Shown here: piece after piece, positions 1 through 8,018 of the stretch
Position numbering within the stretch: position 1 is the stretch's first letter
Layout of the letters: each line of letters opens with the position of its first letter
NCBI RefSeq assembly: GCF_000063445.1
Contig: NC_009464.1
Location: 1,736,001-1,800,000, forward strand
Length of the DNA stretch: 64,000 nucleotides
Direction: 5' to 3'
From: Methanocella arvoryzae MRE50
GTDB taxonomy: Archaea; Halobacteriota; Methanocellia; Methanocellales; Methanocellaceae
Position numbers and translations under genes: made by a program
The notes under the pieces: generated by a model
What the model saw: only the letters and a program-made list of their open reading frames with translations
The model's database searches: none
Told to the model about the DNA's origin: nothing

Positions 1-735
1 AACTTTTACCGGGGCCTGGTCATCGACGTGGAGGACCACATGGACCCGGGAGTGAAGCACCCGGAGCCTCTCATCGTCATAGACCCGGTGGACCCGAAGC
101 GGAACGTGGCCGCGGCGCTCTCGGAGCAGAAGCTCTACGAGTTCGTGGACGCATGCCGGCGCTTCCAGAAGGCCCCGAGCCTCGACATGTTCTTTCCGCC
201 CCCCGTCGAGCCGGTGGACGAGCCGGAACTGCTGGAGATCATCGACGACAGGGGCACGCTGCTGCTGACCATCACCTTCCGGGCGCCGGACATCGTAGAG
301 GATACTTTGTACCCGCAGCTCAGGAAGGCGGAAGAGTCGGTCGTGCGCATGCTGGAGCTGCACGAGTTCAAGGTATACCGGAGCGGCGTCTGGTCGAACG
401 GGAAGAGGTGCGCCATCGTGCTGGAAATGCTCGTCTGGTCTCTCCCCAACATCGAGCGCCACCTCGGCCCCCCGCTCGAGCAGCGGGAACACGCCGACCG
501 GTTCCGGGATAAGTACCCTGATGCATACGTATTCGGCTATCGCTATGCCGTCGACATCCCGAGAAAATACCCCCGGGCCGACGAGCTCATCCGGGCGAGG
601 CTCACCTCCTGCGCGTTGGGCAAGCAGGTCTCCGAATCGATCCGCCAGGACTTCATCGTGCTCTCCGGCACCTCCGTGCTGAGCGTCGGCGAAGGCATCG
701 GCGAATTCCTGCGAGAGCTGCTGCACAGGAAATAG
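1..735 (+). CDS. cca: CCA-adding enzyme (archaeal tRNA nucleotidyltransferase), C-terminal part
   Basis: The reading frame is open from base 1, so the N-terminal catalytic part lies outside the window. What remains is the C-terminal half of an archaeal class I CCA-adding enzyme, which adds or repairs the 3' CCA of tRNAs in the cytoplasm. The segment VIDPVDPKRNVAAALS followed by a helical stretch and PSLDMFFPPP is characteristic of the archaeal enzyme between its central and tail domains. The GTG at 28 is internal, not a start. The next gene is convergent on the other strand. The family call is confident; catalytic residues cannot be checked here. Confidence 0.9.
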   Translation, partial: NFYRGLVIDVEDHMDPGVKHPEPLIVIDPVDPKRNVAAALSEQKLYEFVDACRRFQKAPSLDMFFPPPVEPVDEPELLEIIDDRGTLLLTITFRAPDIVEDTLYPQLRKAEESVVRMLELHEFKVYRSGVWSNGKRCAIVLEMLVWSLPNIERHLGPPLEQREHADRFRDKYPDAYVFGYRYAVDIPRKYPRADELIRARLTSCALGKQVSESIRQDFIVLSGTSVLSVGEGIGEFLRELLHRK

Positions 736-790
736 AGGCCCTGGGTGACGGGTAAAAAGTTTGCTCGGCCCCGGGAGGCCTCGGTTTTAA

Positions 791-872
791 TTCGCAAAGG
801 CGCAGGGGCGCAACGACGCAAAGATCTTTTAGATAGCCCTGGCGTCTTTGCGCCCTTGCGCCCTTGCGAACT
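791..872. repeat. CGCAAAG-type inverted repeat between convergent genes
   Basis: Two arms built of degenerate repeats of CGCAAAGGCGCA (791-825) and TTTGCGCCCTTGCG (844-872) can fold back on each other around an AT-rich loop. The element lies between the convergent ends of cca and the deacetylase-like gene. It contains no believable reading frame. It may terminate transcription from both sides, or be a dispersed selfish repeat. Confidence 0.7.
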
Positions 873-918
873 AAGAACAAGGCGGCCTGGCGCCGAACAC
901 TACCCACTTTTCGCATTG

Positions 919-1914
919 TTATATACGCCAGTACTGTCGCTGGATCCGGACGGCCTCGCCAATGTGGGATACTGCACCGGCGGTTGTCTCTGGCTCGATC
1001 TCCGCGTCCTCGCCCAAAAACCCTCGTATGGAGGCGGCCACGCAGTCGGGCAGCAGGGCCGAGTACCCGCCCTCCAGCATAGCGACGACTCCCAGGGCGC
1101 TGCTCATCGTTCTGACCATGTAAGCCAGCTTCTGAAAGCCCCGGGGAGTCATTCGCATATCTCCGAGGGGGTCTCCTTGTGCCGGGTCGTAGCCTGCGGA
1201 CACGATCACCAGGCCTGGCTTATAGTCGTCCGTGATGGGCGTGAGCACCCTGAGAAAGGCCTCGAGGAAGTCGGCGTCGGTGGATCCTGCGGGCAGGGGC
1301 ACGTTCACATTAAAGCCTTCTCCTTCACCCTCGCCGGTCTCGGCGGCATCGCCGGTGTACGGGAAATGGGGGGACTGGTGCACGGAAAAGTATAGGACGT
1401 CCGGGGTGCGGTAAAAGATCTGCTGGGTGCCGTTGCCATGGTGCACGTCCCAGTCGACGACGAGCACTTTACGATAGTGATCCAGGGCCCGGGCGGCGCC
1501 GATCGCGGCGTTGTTGAAGATGCAGAAGCCCATCGCCCGGCCCGGGAGAGCGTGGTGTCCCGGGGGACGGACTAGGCCGAAGGCCAGCTCTCTGCCCTTG
1601 CGGACCTCCTCCACCGCGTCCAGAGCGGCACCAGCTGCCAGCCGGGCAGCATCCAGAGAGCCGGCGGTCATCTCGGTGTCGGGGTCCAGCATGCCGGTGC
1701 CAGATGTCTCGATATGCCTGACGTAGTCTAAATCATGCACTCTGGTCAGCTGCCTTTCGGCAGCCCTGCCCAGAGAGACCACGTCTACATGACCCATTAA
1801 TTCTGAAGAGTTCAGGCCCCCCATGATAGCGGTGAGCCTGCGAGCGTTCTCGATATGGCTTTCTGTCCCGTGGAGAAGGCACTGATCGGAGTACAGGACG
1901 CAGGCACGCTTCAT
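919..1914 (-). CDS. Histone deacetylase-family protein (AcuC/AphA-like deacylase)
   Basis: This 331-residue protein has the full arginase/deacetylase fold signature of the HDAC superfamily. RPPGHH (residues 116-121) supplies the active-site histidines. DWDVHHGNGT (154-163) supplies zinc ligands D156 and H158, and GYDP (241-244) the third ligand D243. Prokaryotic members hydrolyse acyl groups from lysines or small acylated amines; the substrate cannot be read from the sequence. The start is ATG at 1914 with no Shine-Dalgarno, so the mRNA may be leaderless. It converges on cca and stands alone. All key residues are intact. Confidence 0.9.
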   Translation of the reverse strand: MKRACVLYSDQCLLHGTESHIENARRLTAIMGGLNSSELMGHVDVVSLGRAAERQLTRVHDLDYVRHIETSGTGMLDPDTEMTAGSLDAARLAAGAALDAVEEVRKGRELAFGLVRPPGHHALPGRAMGFCIFNNAAIGAARALDHYRKVLVVDWDVHHGNGTQQIFYRTPDVLYFSVHQSPHFPYTGDAAETGEGEGEGFNVNVPLPAGSTDADFLEAFLRVLTPITDDYKPGLVIVSAGYDPAQGDPLGDMRMTPRGFQKLAYMVRTMSSALGVVAMLEGGYSALLPDCVAASIRGFLGEDAEIEPETTAGAVSHIGEAVRIQRQYWRI

Positions 1915-2416
1915 AATTAAGGAGGTACGAGGCGGGGATATTTGATGCTTTTGTTCGCCTGCAGCGGCCCGTAAACGAGCTTAAAATTGCCATCCGATTC
2001 CCGGTCAAATTATAGGCCAAAATTTAAAAATCCATGAACATCGGCCTCGAATTCTTTTTGGCCATCATATAAAAGAAGTTAAATGCGCCATTTTGAGTGA
2101 AAGTTTCGATCATATAATATTTGGCGTATAGCCCCGTGCCAGGCATTATAATTTCATCTGATGACATTCTCCAGGGGACCGTAAAAGCTTATCTACACCC
2201 CTTTTCCCTCGTCTCATTATTATCGTTCCGAAATATTTAAATATAAACGATTGGTTATGGTCTATCGGCGCTGCAAAATATTCAACACATATTTTATTAT
2301 CGCGTCTATAAGGATAAAGTATATATAATAACGGTTGCTATACTACCATTGTCAGAATCCCTATAATAAATATTTAATTCTGATAAGAAAATAATTTTCG
2401 ACAGAGGTGGACATAA
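1915..2416. other. AT-rich intergenic region with divergent promoters
   Basis: About 500 bases lie between two divergent genes, with no credible reading frame. Strongly AT-rich boxes occur at about 2229-2243 (ATATTTAAATATAAAC) and 2315-2332 (AAGTATATATAATAAC). They are the likely TATA elements for the regulator at 2417. The long leader of the regulator (70-150 bases) suggests control in this region, but no clear operator palindrome was found. Confidence 0.5.
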
Positions 2417-2800
2417 ATGAAAAAACTTACAGTACCGGTCCTTGACGAAAAGGACAAGGAATTCGTGGAGACCCTCGTGAACGTGGGCCTGAAGAGAAAC
2501 GTCGCCAAGACGTTAGTCTATCTTGCCAACGTCGACGAGACGATCAGCAGGGACATCGAGCTGGGAGCAGACCTCCGGCAGCCCGAAGTCAGCATCGTCA
2601 TGAGGGAGCTTCGCGACCAGAACTGGATTGAGGAGAGGGAAATCAAGAAGGAAGGCAAGGGCAGGCCGCTGAAGTGCTACAGGCTCGCCACGAGCATTAC
2701 CGACATCATTTCAACTCTCGAAGAGCGCAAGCGCATCGAAGCTCAGCTGCACCTGGACAACATTCAGAAGCTCAGGTCGCTGACCGACAAGCTGAAGTAA
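2417..2800 (+). CDS. Winged-helix transcriptional regulator
   Basis: A 127-residue archaeal DNA-binding protein. Residues about 15-95 form a winged helix: VGLKRNVAKTLVYLAN (first helices), ADLRQPEVSIVMRELRDQNWIE (recognition helix) and EGKGRPLKCYRLA (wing). A charged C-terminal helix (about 97-127) probably forms the dimer. The start is fixed by GAGGTGG at 2404-2410, six bases before the ATG. It resembles small single-domain TrmB/Lrs14/ArsR-type regulators of methanogens; its target and effector are unknown. It is monocistronic, followed by a hairpin with a T-run. Confidence 0.8.
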   Translation: MKKLTVPVLDEKDKEFVETLVNVGLKRNVAKTLVYLANVDETISRDIELGADLRQPEVSIVMRELRDQNWIEEREIKKEGKGRPLKCYRLATSITDIISTLEERKRIEAQLHLDNIQKLRSLTDKLK

Positions 2801-2834
2801 ATCAGAGTTTACAGTAATTCCAAAATGTTCACTT

Positions 2835-2870
2835 CCCGCAGCCTCTGCGGGAAAAAACTTCTACTTTTTT
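2835..2870 (+). terminator. Hairpin plus T-run after the winged-helix gene
   Basis: CCCGCA (2835-2840) pairs with TGCGGG (2846-2851), and a run of T follows at 2865-2870. This lies 35 bases past the regulator stop. Archaeal termination depends mainly on the T-run, so the hairpin itself may be secondary. Confidence 0.45.
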
Positions 2871-2910
2871 GCCGGCGCTGCCGGCGAGGCTTTCATGCAG
2901 CCCAAGAATA

Positions 2911-2920
2911 AAATATATAA
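2911..2920 (+). promoter_or_regulatory. TATA box AAATATATAA
   Basis: A strong archaeal TATA element whose centre lies about 31 bases before the ATG at 2946. It implies transcription starting at or just before that codon. This is the main argument for placing the start of the following gene at 2946 and not at the upstream in-frame ATG at 2895, which lies before the box. Confidence 0.6.
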
Positions 2921-2945
2921 TGGATTCGATCAAAACTCGTCTGCT

Positions 2946-3503
2946 ATGAGCGATGGGATTGGCGAAGGGCTGAAAGTCGTACAGATCGACGACGCAGGCA
3001 TCGGTTCCCCCGTAGGTGGCGCAGTCATAGGGATGCTCGACGTCGAGACCAGCGCTTTCTCGTACGGCATGATCGACGTGGAGTACTTCCAGGACGGCAA
3101 GTACGCGGCCCGGGAATACCAGAACCGCACTGTCGAGATCGTCGACGACCTGTTCCAGTCTGCCGGCATCACCAGCGAGACCCACCGGGTCGAGATCTGC
3201 TCCGGGCACATCTTCGACCGGGTTCGCATCTGGCTGGACGACGGGGGCTACTCGTGGAAGTCCGTCAAGATCGAAGACCCGCTCCAGTTTTTAATCGAGG
3301 ACTCGTTCAGCGACTACCTGGTCAGCATCGGCGTCCCCGAGAAGATCAGGAAGATCGAAGTGGGCAGAGACCAGTTCATGTACCTGTTCAACTGGGTAAA
3401 AGAGGACCCGGACAACAGAGTCAGGTACTGCAAGACCAATGGCAGCAAATGGAAGACCAAGTGGTCGCAGCGCCTGTATGAAAAGCCCCGGGTCCGGACC
3501 TGA
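2946..3503 (+). CDS. Conserved-looking hypothetical protein (185 aa)
   Basis: Not recognised as a named family. It is a soluble, acidic alpha/beta protein with no signal peptide or membrane segment. The N-terminal half (about 10-75) is rich in beta-type segments such as VGGAVIGMLDVETS. The C-terminal half is rich in tryptophan and charge, ending in KTKWSQRLYEKPRVRT. Three cysteines are scattered and do not form a metal motif. Start ATG 2946 was chosen because a TATA box lies at 2911-2920. Codon use matches the neighbours, so it is very likely a real gene. Function unknown. Confidence 0.7.
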   Translation: MSDGIGEGLKVVQIDDAGIGSPVGGAVIGMLDVETSAFSYGMIDVEYFQDGKYAAREYQNRTVEIVDDLFQSAGITSETHRVEICSGHIFDRVRIWLDDGGYSWKSVKIEDPLQFLIEDSFSDYLVSIGVPEKIRKIEVGRDQFMYLFNWVKEDPDNRVRYCKTNGSKWKTKWSQRLYEKPRVRT

Positions 3504-3554
3504 GCATTTTTTAGCCGCTCACCCACTCACTCGCTTTCTTTCCGACAGGATTTC

Positions 3555-3852
3555 TCAGAGGTACGTGAAGCCGCCGTATGGCCCGTAGCCGTACGGAGTC
3601 AGGCCGACGCCATAGTCGTAGGCATAGCCACCGCCCGGGTATGCGCCCCCATGCGCTGATCCCCGGGTACTGGTAGAACGTCTCTGAGACTTCGGCCTGA
3701 GGCGGCACGAAGGTGCCCCCGGCCACGCTCTTCTGGTAAGTCCTGGTAAACCCGCCCGTCTGCACCAGCTGCGCGGCCGCAGGGCCGATGGTCAGTACCG
3801 CCAGCGCAAGTACCACACAGGCAAGCATAAGGCACTTATTACTGCACTCCAT
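3555..3852 (-). pseudogene. Small secreted Gly/Tyr-rich protein, frameshifted
   Basis: Residues 1-27 form a clean signal peptide (CLMLACVVLALAVLTIGPAAAQ). A short mature part follows up to about residue 70 (YQYPGISAW). The uninterrupted frame then becomes arginine-rich and unlike a secreted protein. Shifting by one base at the run of five C at 3646-3650 restores a Gly/Tyr-rich tail (GAYPGGGYAYDYG ... GPYGGFTYL) ending at TGA 3557-3555. The original gene therefore very probably encoded about 98 residues, and an extra base in the homopolymer broke it. It may be a true mutation, phase variation or a sequencing error. Function unknown; cell-surface or exported. Confidence 0.65.
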
Positions 3853-4060
3853 GATTCATCCCCAGAGCGTTATCGAACGCCGGATTATAAAAGGGTTTGG
3901 TAAAAAGATAGCGGCGCCCGCTGCCGATCTATCAGCCCCGCCCCCGGAAGGGCAGACCCGAAGGGATTTAAAAAACGAGGACGTGTCAGCCTTCAAAACG
4001 GGCGTGCATACACTGATATTCGAAAAACTGCGGTCAGTCTCAGATTCAGGCACAGTCATC

Positions 4061-4981
4061 ATGATCGGCTTAGTCCTCGTCAACGTGTTCTGGGGCGCCT
4101 CGTCCATAGCGGCTAAAGAGGCCCTGATCCAGCTCACCCCGGTGGAGATAGTCACAGTGCGGTTCGCCGTCGCGTTCATCGCCGTACTGGCCCTCGCGCT
4201 CCTCTTCAACCGGGACGCGCTGAATGTCCGCCCCGCCGACCTCCCCGTGCTGATCTTCATGTCCGTCGCGGGCGTCTCCCTGCAGTTCGTCCTGCAGGTC
4301 ATGGCCCTGGTGTACACGACGGTGACCAACTTCTCCCTCCTCTTCAACCTCTCCGCGATCTTCATCATGATCTTCGGCGTGCTGCTCCTGAAAGAGCGCC
4401 CGTCCGGAAAACAGGCGCTCGGAGCGCTCATAGGCTTCGGAGGGGTCTTCCTCATCGTCACCGGCGGCTCGGGAGGCTTATCCCTCGCGCACCTGTCAGG
4501 AGACCTGCTGGGGCTGGCCAGCGCCGCGCTCTTCGGCCTGTACGCCATCGCCTCCAAGACAGTGGCGGACAGGTACGGCCCGCTGACCATCCTGATCTAC
4601 ACCTTCCTCTTCGGCATCCTGGGACTGCTGCCGGTATACTACTTCGCCACCCCCATGACCCCGCTCGCCGCCCTCACCCCTCTCTCCTGGGCATCCATCG
4701 GCTTTTTAGCCGTATGCTGCTCAGTCATAGCATTCCTGATCTTCAACCACGGCCTGAGCAGGCTTCCCTCGGCAGACGTGGGCATCACCATCTACGTCTC
4801 CCCGCTGGCAGGAGTGGCGCTGGCAGTGCTCCTGCTGGGAGAGACGCTGACCACCTTCACGATCGCCGGCGCTGCGCTCGTCATGGCAGGCCTCTACGTC
4901 ACCCAGGCCAGAGAAGGCGGCCACAGCGGAGAAGAAGAGGCTAAGGAAAAGGCCGACCGGCCTGCGACAGCAGACGGATAG
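4061..4981 (+). CDS. EamA/DMT-superfamily transporter
   Basis: From ATG 4061 the protein is 306 residues with about ten hydrophobic helices, arranged as two EamA repeats of five helices. The first helix carries the typical NVFWGASSIAAKEAL motif, and ERPSGKQALGALIGFGGVFLI and GETLTTFTIAGAALVMAGLYV mark the ends of each half. Such proteins export metabolites or amino acids; the substrate is unknown. The frame extends upstream to 3788, but that would overlap the secreted-protein gene and add a non-membrane tail. GTG 4004, about 30 bases after an AT-rich box at 3966-3974, is an alternative start. The C-terminal 20 residues are charged and cytoplasmic. Confidence 0.85.
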   Translation: MIGLVLVNVFWGASSIAAKEALIQLTPVEIVTVRFAVAFIAVLALALLFNRDALNVRPADLPVLIFMSVAGVSLQFVLQVMALVYTTVTNFSLLFNLSAIFIMIFGVLLLKERPSGKQALGALIGFGGVFLIVTGGSGGLSLAHLSGDLLGLASAALFGLYAIASKTVADRYGPLTILIYTFLFGILGLLPVYYFATPMTPLAALTPLSWASIGFLAVCCSVIAFLIFNHGLSRLPSADVGITIYVSPLAGVALAVLLLGETLTTFTIAGAALVMAGLYVTQAREGGHSGEEEAKEKADRPATADG

Positions 4982-5016
4982 ATACTTTTAACAGCCCGGA
5001 AGGTAATGAGAGCACG

Positions 5017-5475
5017 ATGCCCGATTTCACCGATCCCACCCATACGCTGGGCTACGAGTTCGAGCGGCACGTGATGAGCCTGTTCGGAAAGGAGTTCAAG
5101 ATCGTCGCCTGGGCGCAGGACGGCCAGCGCAGCAGGCAGGAGATCGACTTCAACCCCGACCTGATTATTGAACATTTGCCCTCGAAGACCGTGTTCGGGG
5201 TGGAATGCAAATTCAGATCAGGCCTGTTCGCCGGGAACATCGCCTGGGCCAAGGAATACCAGCCCCAGAAATACCAGCGGTATGTAACACAGACCGGGCA
5301 CAAAGTCTTCGTCATCATCGGCATAGGCGGCACTCCGGCAAACCCCAACTACATGTACTGCGTGCCGTTGTGGCAGGCGAAGTTCAACTTCCTGAACCCC
5401 GACGTGCTCAAGAGATACCGGCGCAACCCCCGGCGGATGTTCGAGTATGATAAGGCTTCGGGGCAGCTGAAATAG
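5017..5475 (+). CDS. PD-(D/E)XK nuclease-fold protein (restriction-endonuclease-like)
   Basis: A 152-residue protein. It starts with a helix holding an acidic residue (GYEFERHVMSLFG). It continues with FNPDLIIEH (about 49-57) and VFGVECKFRSGL (about 63-74), which give the D...ExK triad of the PD-(D/E)XK fold. A strand HKVFVIIGIGG and an LNPDVLKRYRRNPRRMFEY tail follow. Members cut or bind nucleic acids in repair, restriction or tRNA processing. No methylase or helicase partner is adjacent, so a restriction role is not supported. It is followed closely by the phosphoesterase at 5512. Confidence 0.65.
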   Translation: MPDFTDPTHTLGYEFERHVMSLFGKEFKIVAWAQDGQRSRQEIDFNPDLIIEHLPSKTVFGVECKFRSGLFAGNIAWAKEYQPQKYQRYVTQTGHKVFVIIGIGGTPANPNYMYCVPLWQAKFNFLNPDVLKRYRRNPRRMFEYDKASGQLK

Positions 5476-5511
5476 TAAGAATTATTTATCCTGCAATCAT
5501 TGTCTCGATCG

Positions 5512-6378
5512 ATGCGGGGCTGTACGCTACTCTTCTCAGACATCCACGCTGACATAGGCGCGCTGGACGCCATCCTCAAGGTGACCCACGACCCGGGCTT
5601 TTCCGGGCGGTTCGGCCCCGTGGAGAGAGTCCTCAACCTGGGCGACGTGGTCGAACGGGGCTACCACCCGTGCGAGGTCATCGACCGGCTCAGGTCGCTG
5701 CACCATCTGACTTCCGTGATGGGCAACCACGACGAGGCGTTCATCTGCGGCAGCCCGGTATCGGGAAGTGACGACCGGAGCGAGACTGCCAGCCTGCAGT
5801 GCCGGGCGCAGGGCACCTGGGAGGGATTTTTAGAAAAGGGGTACAACTACTGGCAGGACGACGAGGCCCGGCTGTTCGCCGCCCACGGCGGGCCGATCGA
5901 CCCGGAGAAGATCTGCCCCGGGGAGGCCGACTGCCTCACGGCATGGCTGCACGGCCGGACGTGGCAGAGGATATCCCGGGACGGCCGGCGGTACTTCGAC
6001 TGGAGCGGCTACCACTACCCGCCCGAAGACGCTTTCGCCGCCGTGCGAGATGCCCTCGACCCCGGCTTCGCCATCCTCTGCGGCCACGAGCACTCCGAAG
6101 CCGCCTACGAGGAAGACATAAACGGCAGCGTCACCGACGTACTATACGGGCTGCAGAAGTCCTCCTTCACAGTCAAGGGAAGGCGGATCGACGAGAAGCT
6201 GCTCCCCCTCCTCGAAGGCCGGAACTACCTGGTCAGGCTGGGGCTCGCGGGCCCCGAAGGGTACTACTCATACTTAGGGTGGGACCGGTCCTATTTCGGC
6301 GTGTACTACGAGAAAGACGGCCAGAGGTACATCTCCCTGCTCAGCTTCCTGCTCGGCAGGGACATGGTACCGCCATAA
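5512..6378 (+). CDS. Calcineurin-like metallophosphoesterase
   Basis: All metal-binding motifs of the family are present in order: SDIHAD near the N-terminus, GDVVERG (about 44-50), GNHDE (about 71-75), AAHGGP (about 124-129) and GHEHSE (about 190-195). The protein is therefore probably an active two-metal phosphatase or nucleotidase; the substrate is unknown. The start was placed at ATG 5512: an AT-rich TATA-like box (5478-5490) precedes it by about 28 bases, while the upstream TTG 5500 has no ribosome site. The C-terminal 80 residues, rich in Tyr, are unlike the core and may cap the active site. The stop codon is embedded in a 32-base tandem repeat. Confidence 0.85.
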   Translation: MRGCTLLFSDIHADIGALDAILKVTHDPGFSGRFGPVERVLNLGDVVERGYHPCEVIDRLRSLHHLTSVMGNHDEAFICGSPVSGSDDRSETASLQCRAQGTWEGFLEKGYNYWQDDEARLFAAHGGPIDPEKICPGEADCLTAWLHGRTWQRISRDGRRYFDWSGYHYPPEDAFAAVRDALDPGFAILCGHEHSEAAYEEDINGSVTDVLYGLQKSSFTVKGRRIDEKLLPLLEGRNYLVRLGLAGPEGYYSYLGWDRSYFGVYYEKDGQRYISLLSFLLGRDMVPP

Positions 6379-6443
6379 ACCTGTTAAGCAGAGAGATGGC
6401 GCTGCCATAAACCTGTTAAGCAGGGAGATGGTACCGCCATAAG
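6362..6443 (+). repeat. 32-base tandem repeat over a gene end (2.5 copies)
   Basis: Units at 6362-6393, 6394-6425 and 6426-6443 share the core CCATAAACCTGTTAAGCAG with few mismatches. The first unit contains the last five codons and stop of the phosphoesterase gene. Later copies duplicate those codons in frame after the stop. This looks like a recent slippage or tandem duplication. Confidence 0.8.
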
Positions 6444-6526
6444 TTCAAACAGCCCCGTAGCTTACCTAATTCTTATTAAACGGGACACTGTAACATATGA
6501 ATAGTGGGTTGGCAGGGGTCAACTGA

Positions 6527-6931
6527 ATGCTCGACGAAACGCTGATCTTAATCCTGGCCGCAGGCACAGCCTGCGTCGTTTTCTTCGCGGGGCTCTGCAT
6601 GGTAGCAGGCAGCCTCTACCTCTTCCTGAAACAGAGAAGCCGGACGGCCGGCGGAGTCCCGGCTTGGATGCTCGTGCTCGCAGTGGGACTCTTCCTTACA
6701 TTCGTGGTGCCGGGAGCCATCATCTTTCTCGCCGCTTACGTCATCGCCACCCAGACACCTCCTCCGGTGGTGACCTGCTATGCCCCGAAGCCTCCGGAGG
6801 TGACGGACTATACGTCGGCCGCCTCGTCGGTCACGATGGCCGTGCCCCTCGCGATGAGGCTGGAGCTGGCTGAAAAGCTCCGGGAGAGCGGCAAGCTGCC
6901 CGGGCACATTTATGATAAGATCAAAAAGTAG
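6527..6931 (+). CDS. Small membrane protein, two transmembrane segments
   Basis: A 134-residue protein with two hydrophobic helices at about 5-33 (LILILAAGTACVVFFAGLCM) and 47-73 (MLVLAVGLFLTFVVPGAIIF), joined by a basic loop KQRSRT. A proline-rich linker and a soluble amphipathic tail (RLELAEKLRESGKLPGHIYDKIKK) follow. The tail ends in a short helix-turn resembling SHOCT-type domains, but this is a weak resemblance. Function unknown. It is just upstream of the radical SAM gene and probably cotranscribed with it. Confidence 0.7.
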   Translation: MLDETLILILAAGTACVVFFAGLCMVAGSLYLFLKQRSRTAGGVPAWMLVLAVGLFLTFVVPGAIIFLAAYVIATQTPPPVVTCYAPKPPEVTDYTSAASSVTMAVPLAMRLELAEKLRESGKLPGHIYDKIKK

Positions 6932-6962
6932 GGCGGCTATGTTTCGGGAGGTCATGAACTCC

Positions 6963-7976
6963 ATGGCGGCGAAGGAGCCGGAAACCGGGTTCATCTACGA
7001 GGTCACCGCAGCCTGTAATAACCGTTGCCTGTACTGCTATAACGTGTGGAAGTGCCACGGCCGTACTGCGCCGGGAGATCTGCCCGCCCCGGAGTGGGCG
7101 AAGATCACCGGCAAGCTGCAGCGGGAGTCTTCTGTCAGGCTGATCACGGTCAGCGGCGGAGAGCCCCTCCTTAGAGAAGACCTGCCGGAAATACTCGGGG
7201 ACATCAAGACCAGAGGCATAGACATCAACCTGATCACCAACGGCACCCTGCTCTCAGAGGACGCCGTCGCCAGGACCATCGATAGCGTTTCGATGTACGA
7301 GCTGCCCCTGCTCAGTGACACAGCATCCCGGCACGACTACCTTGCGCAGTCTAAGGCGTTCGACAGGGTCATGGACGGCATGGCCAGCATCACTGATGCG
7401 GGCGGCAGGTTTGCGGCGGTCTTCGTCGCCACGAAAGTGAACGCGGAGGACCTCGAAGGCGCCTGCCTCATGGCCATCGCTCTCGGCGCCCGCACTCTGA
7501 TGTACAATCCCTTCAATCCCGGGGGCGAAGGGCTGAGGCACCTGGAAGAGCTCCGGCTGCCGGCCAGCACCCTGAAAGCCCACCTTGACAGGCTGGAAGA
7601 GCTGTCCCAGCAGTACGGCATTCCGGTCCACTGCGGAGTGCCCGTCCTGCCCTGCGTCCTGGACACCCGGGAATACAGGCGGATCACCTTCGGCACCTGC
7701 CCCGCGGGCGGGCGTGGGGCGTACTATACGATAGACCCGCAGGGCATGATGCGGATGTGCAACCATTCGCCCCGGGTGCTCGGGGACTTCAGGAGGGAGC
7801 CGTTCAGGAAGATCAAGGTTTCCGCAGCGGCGGAGAGCTTCAGGCGCTGCGTCCCGGAGAAATGCCGGGGCTGCGAGGATTTCCGGGCCTGCAGAGGGGG
7901 CTGCCGGGCCATACTGGAGCAGATCTACGGCAGGGCCGACGTGGACGAGCCCGCCTCCGGGGTAATCCGGGCTTAA
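6963..7976 (+). CDS. Radical SAM / SPASM-domain protein
   Basis: The N-terminal radical SAM core begins with CNNRCLYC, the CxxxCxxC cluster that binds the 4Fe-4S and S-adenosylmethionine. VSGGEPLL is the SAM-contacting GGE motif, and LITNGTLL follows. The C-terminal part carries a SPASM-type cysteine set: GTCPAG, MCNHS, and CRGCEDFRACRGGCR. Such enzymes modify peptides, cofactors or heme-like molecules; no precursor peptide was recognised nearby. ATG 6963 has GGGAGGT at 6946-6952, ten bases before it. ATG 6939 and 6954 or TTG/ATG 6912 are possible, the last overlapping the upstream gene by 20 bases. Confidence 0.88.
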   Translation: MAAKEPETGFIYEVTAACNNRCLYCYNVWKCHGRTAPGDLPAPEWAKITGKLQRESSVRLITVSGGEPLLREDLPEILGDIKTRGIDINLITNGTLLSEDAVARTIDSVSMYELPLLSDTASRHDYLAQSKAFDRVMDGMASITDAGGRFAAVFVATKVNAEDLEGACLMAIALGARTLMYNPFNPGGEGLRHLEELRLPASTLKAHLDRLEELSQQYGIPVHCGVPVLPCVLDTREYRRITFGTCPAGGRGAYYTIDPQGMMRMCNHSPRVLGDFRREPFRKIKVSAAAESFRRCVPEKCRGCEDFRACRGGCRAILEQIYGRADVDEPASGVIRA

Positions 7977-8018
7977 ACGCCCAATAGCTATTAGCCCTTT
8001 TAGTGATAAGTACAGCCT

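Noticed and set aside
745-1395. Long plus-strand frame overlapping the deacetylase gene
   Set aside because: Shadow of the deacylase on the opposite strand, whose motifs are complete.
5017-6378. Restriction or defence module made of the PD-(D/E)XK protein and the phosphoesterase
   Set aside because: No methylase, helicase or sensor gene is nearby and the two proteins have common housekeeping counterparts.
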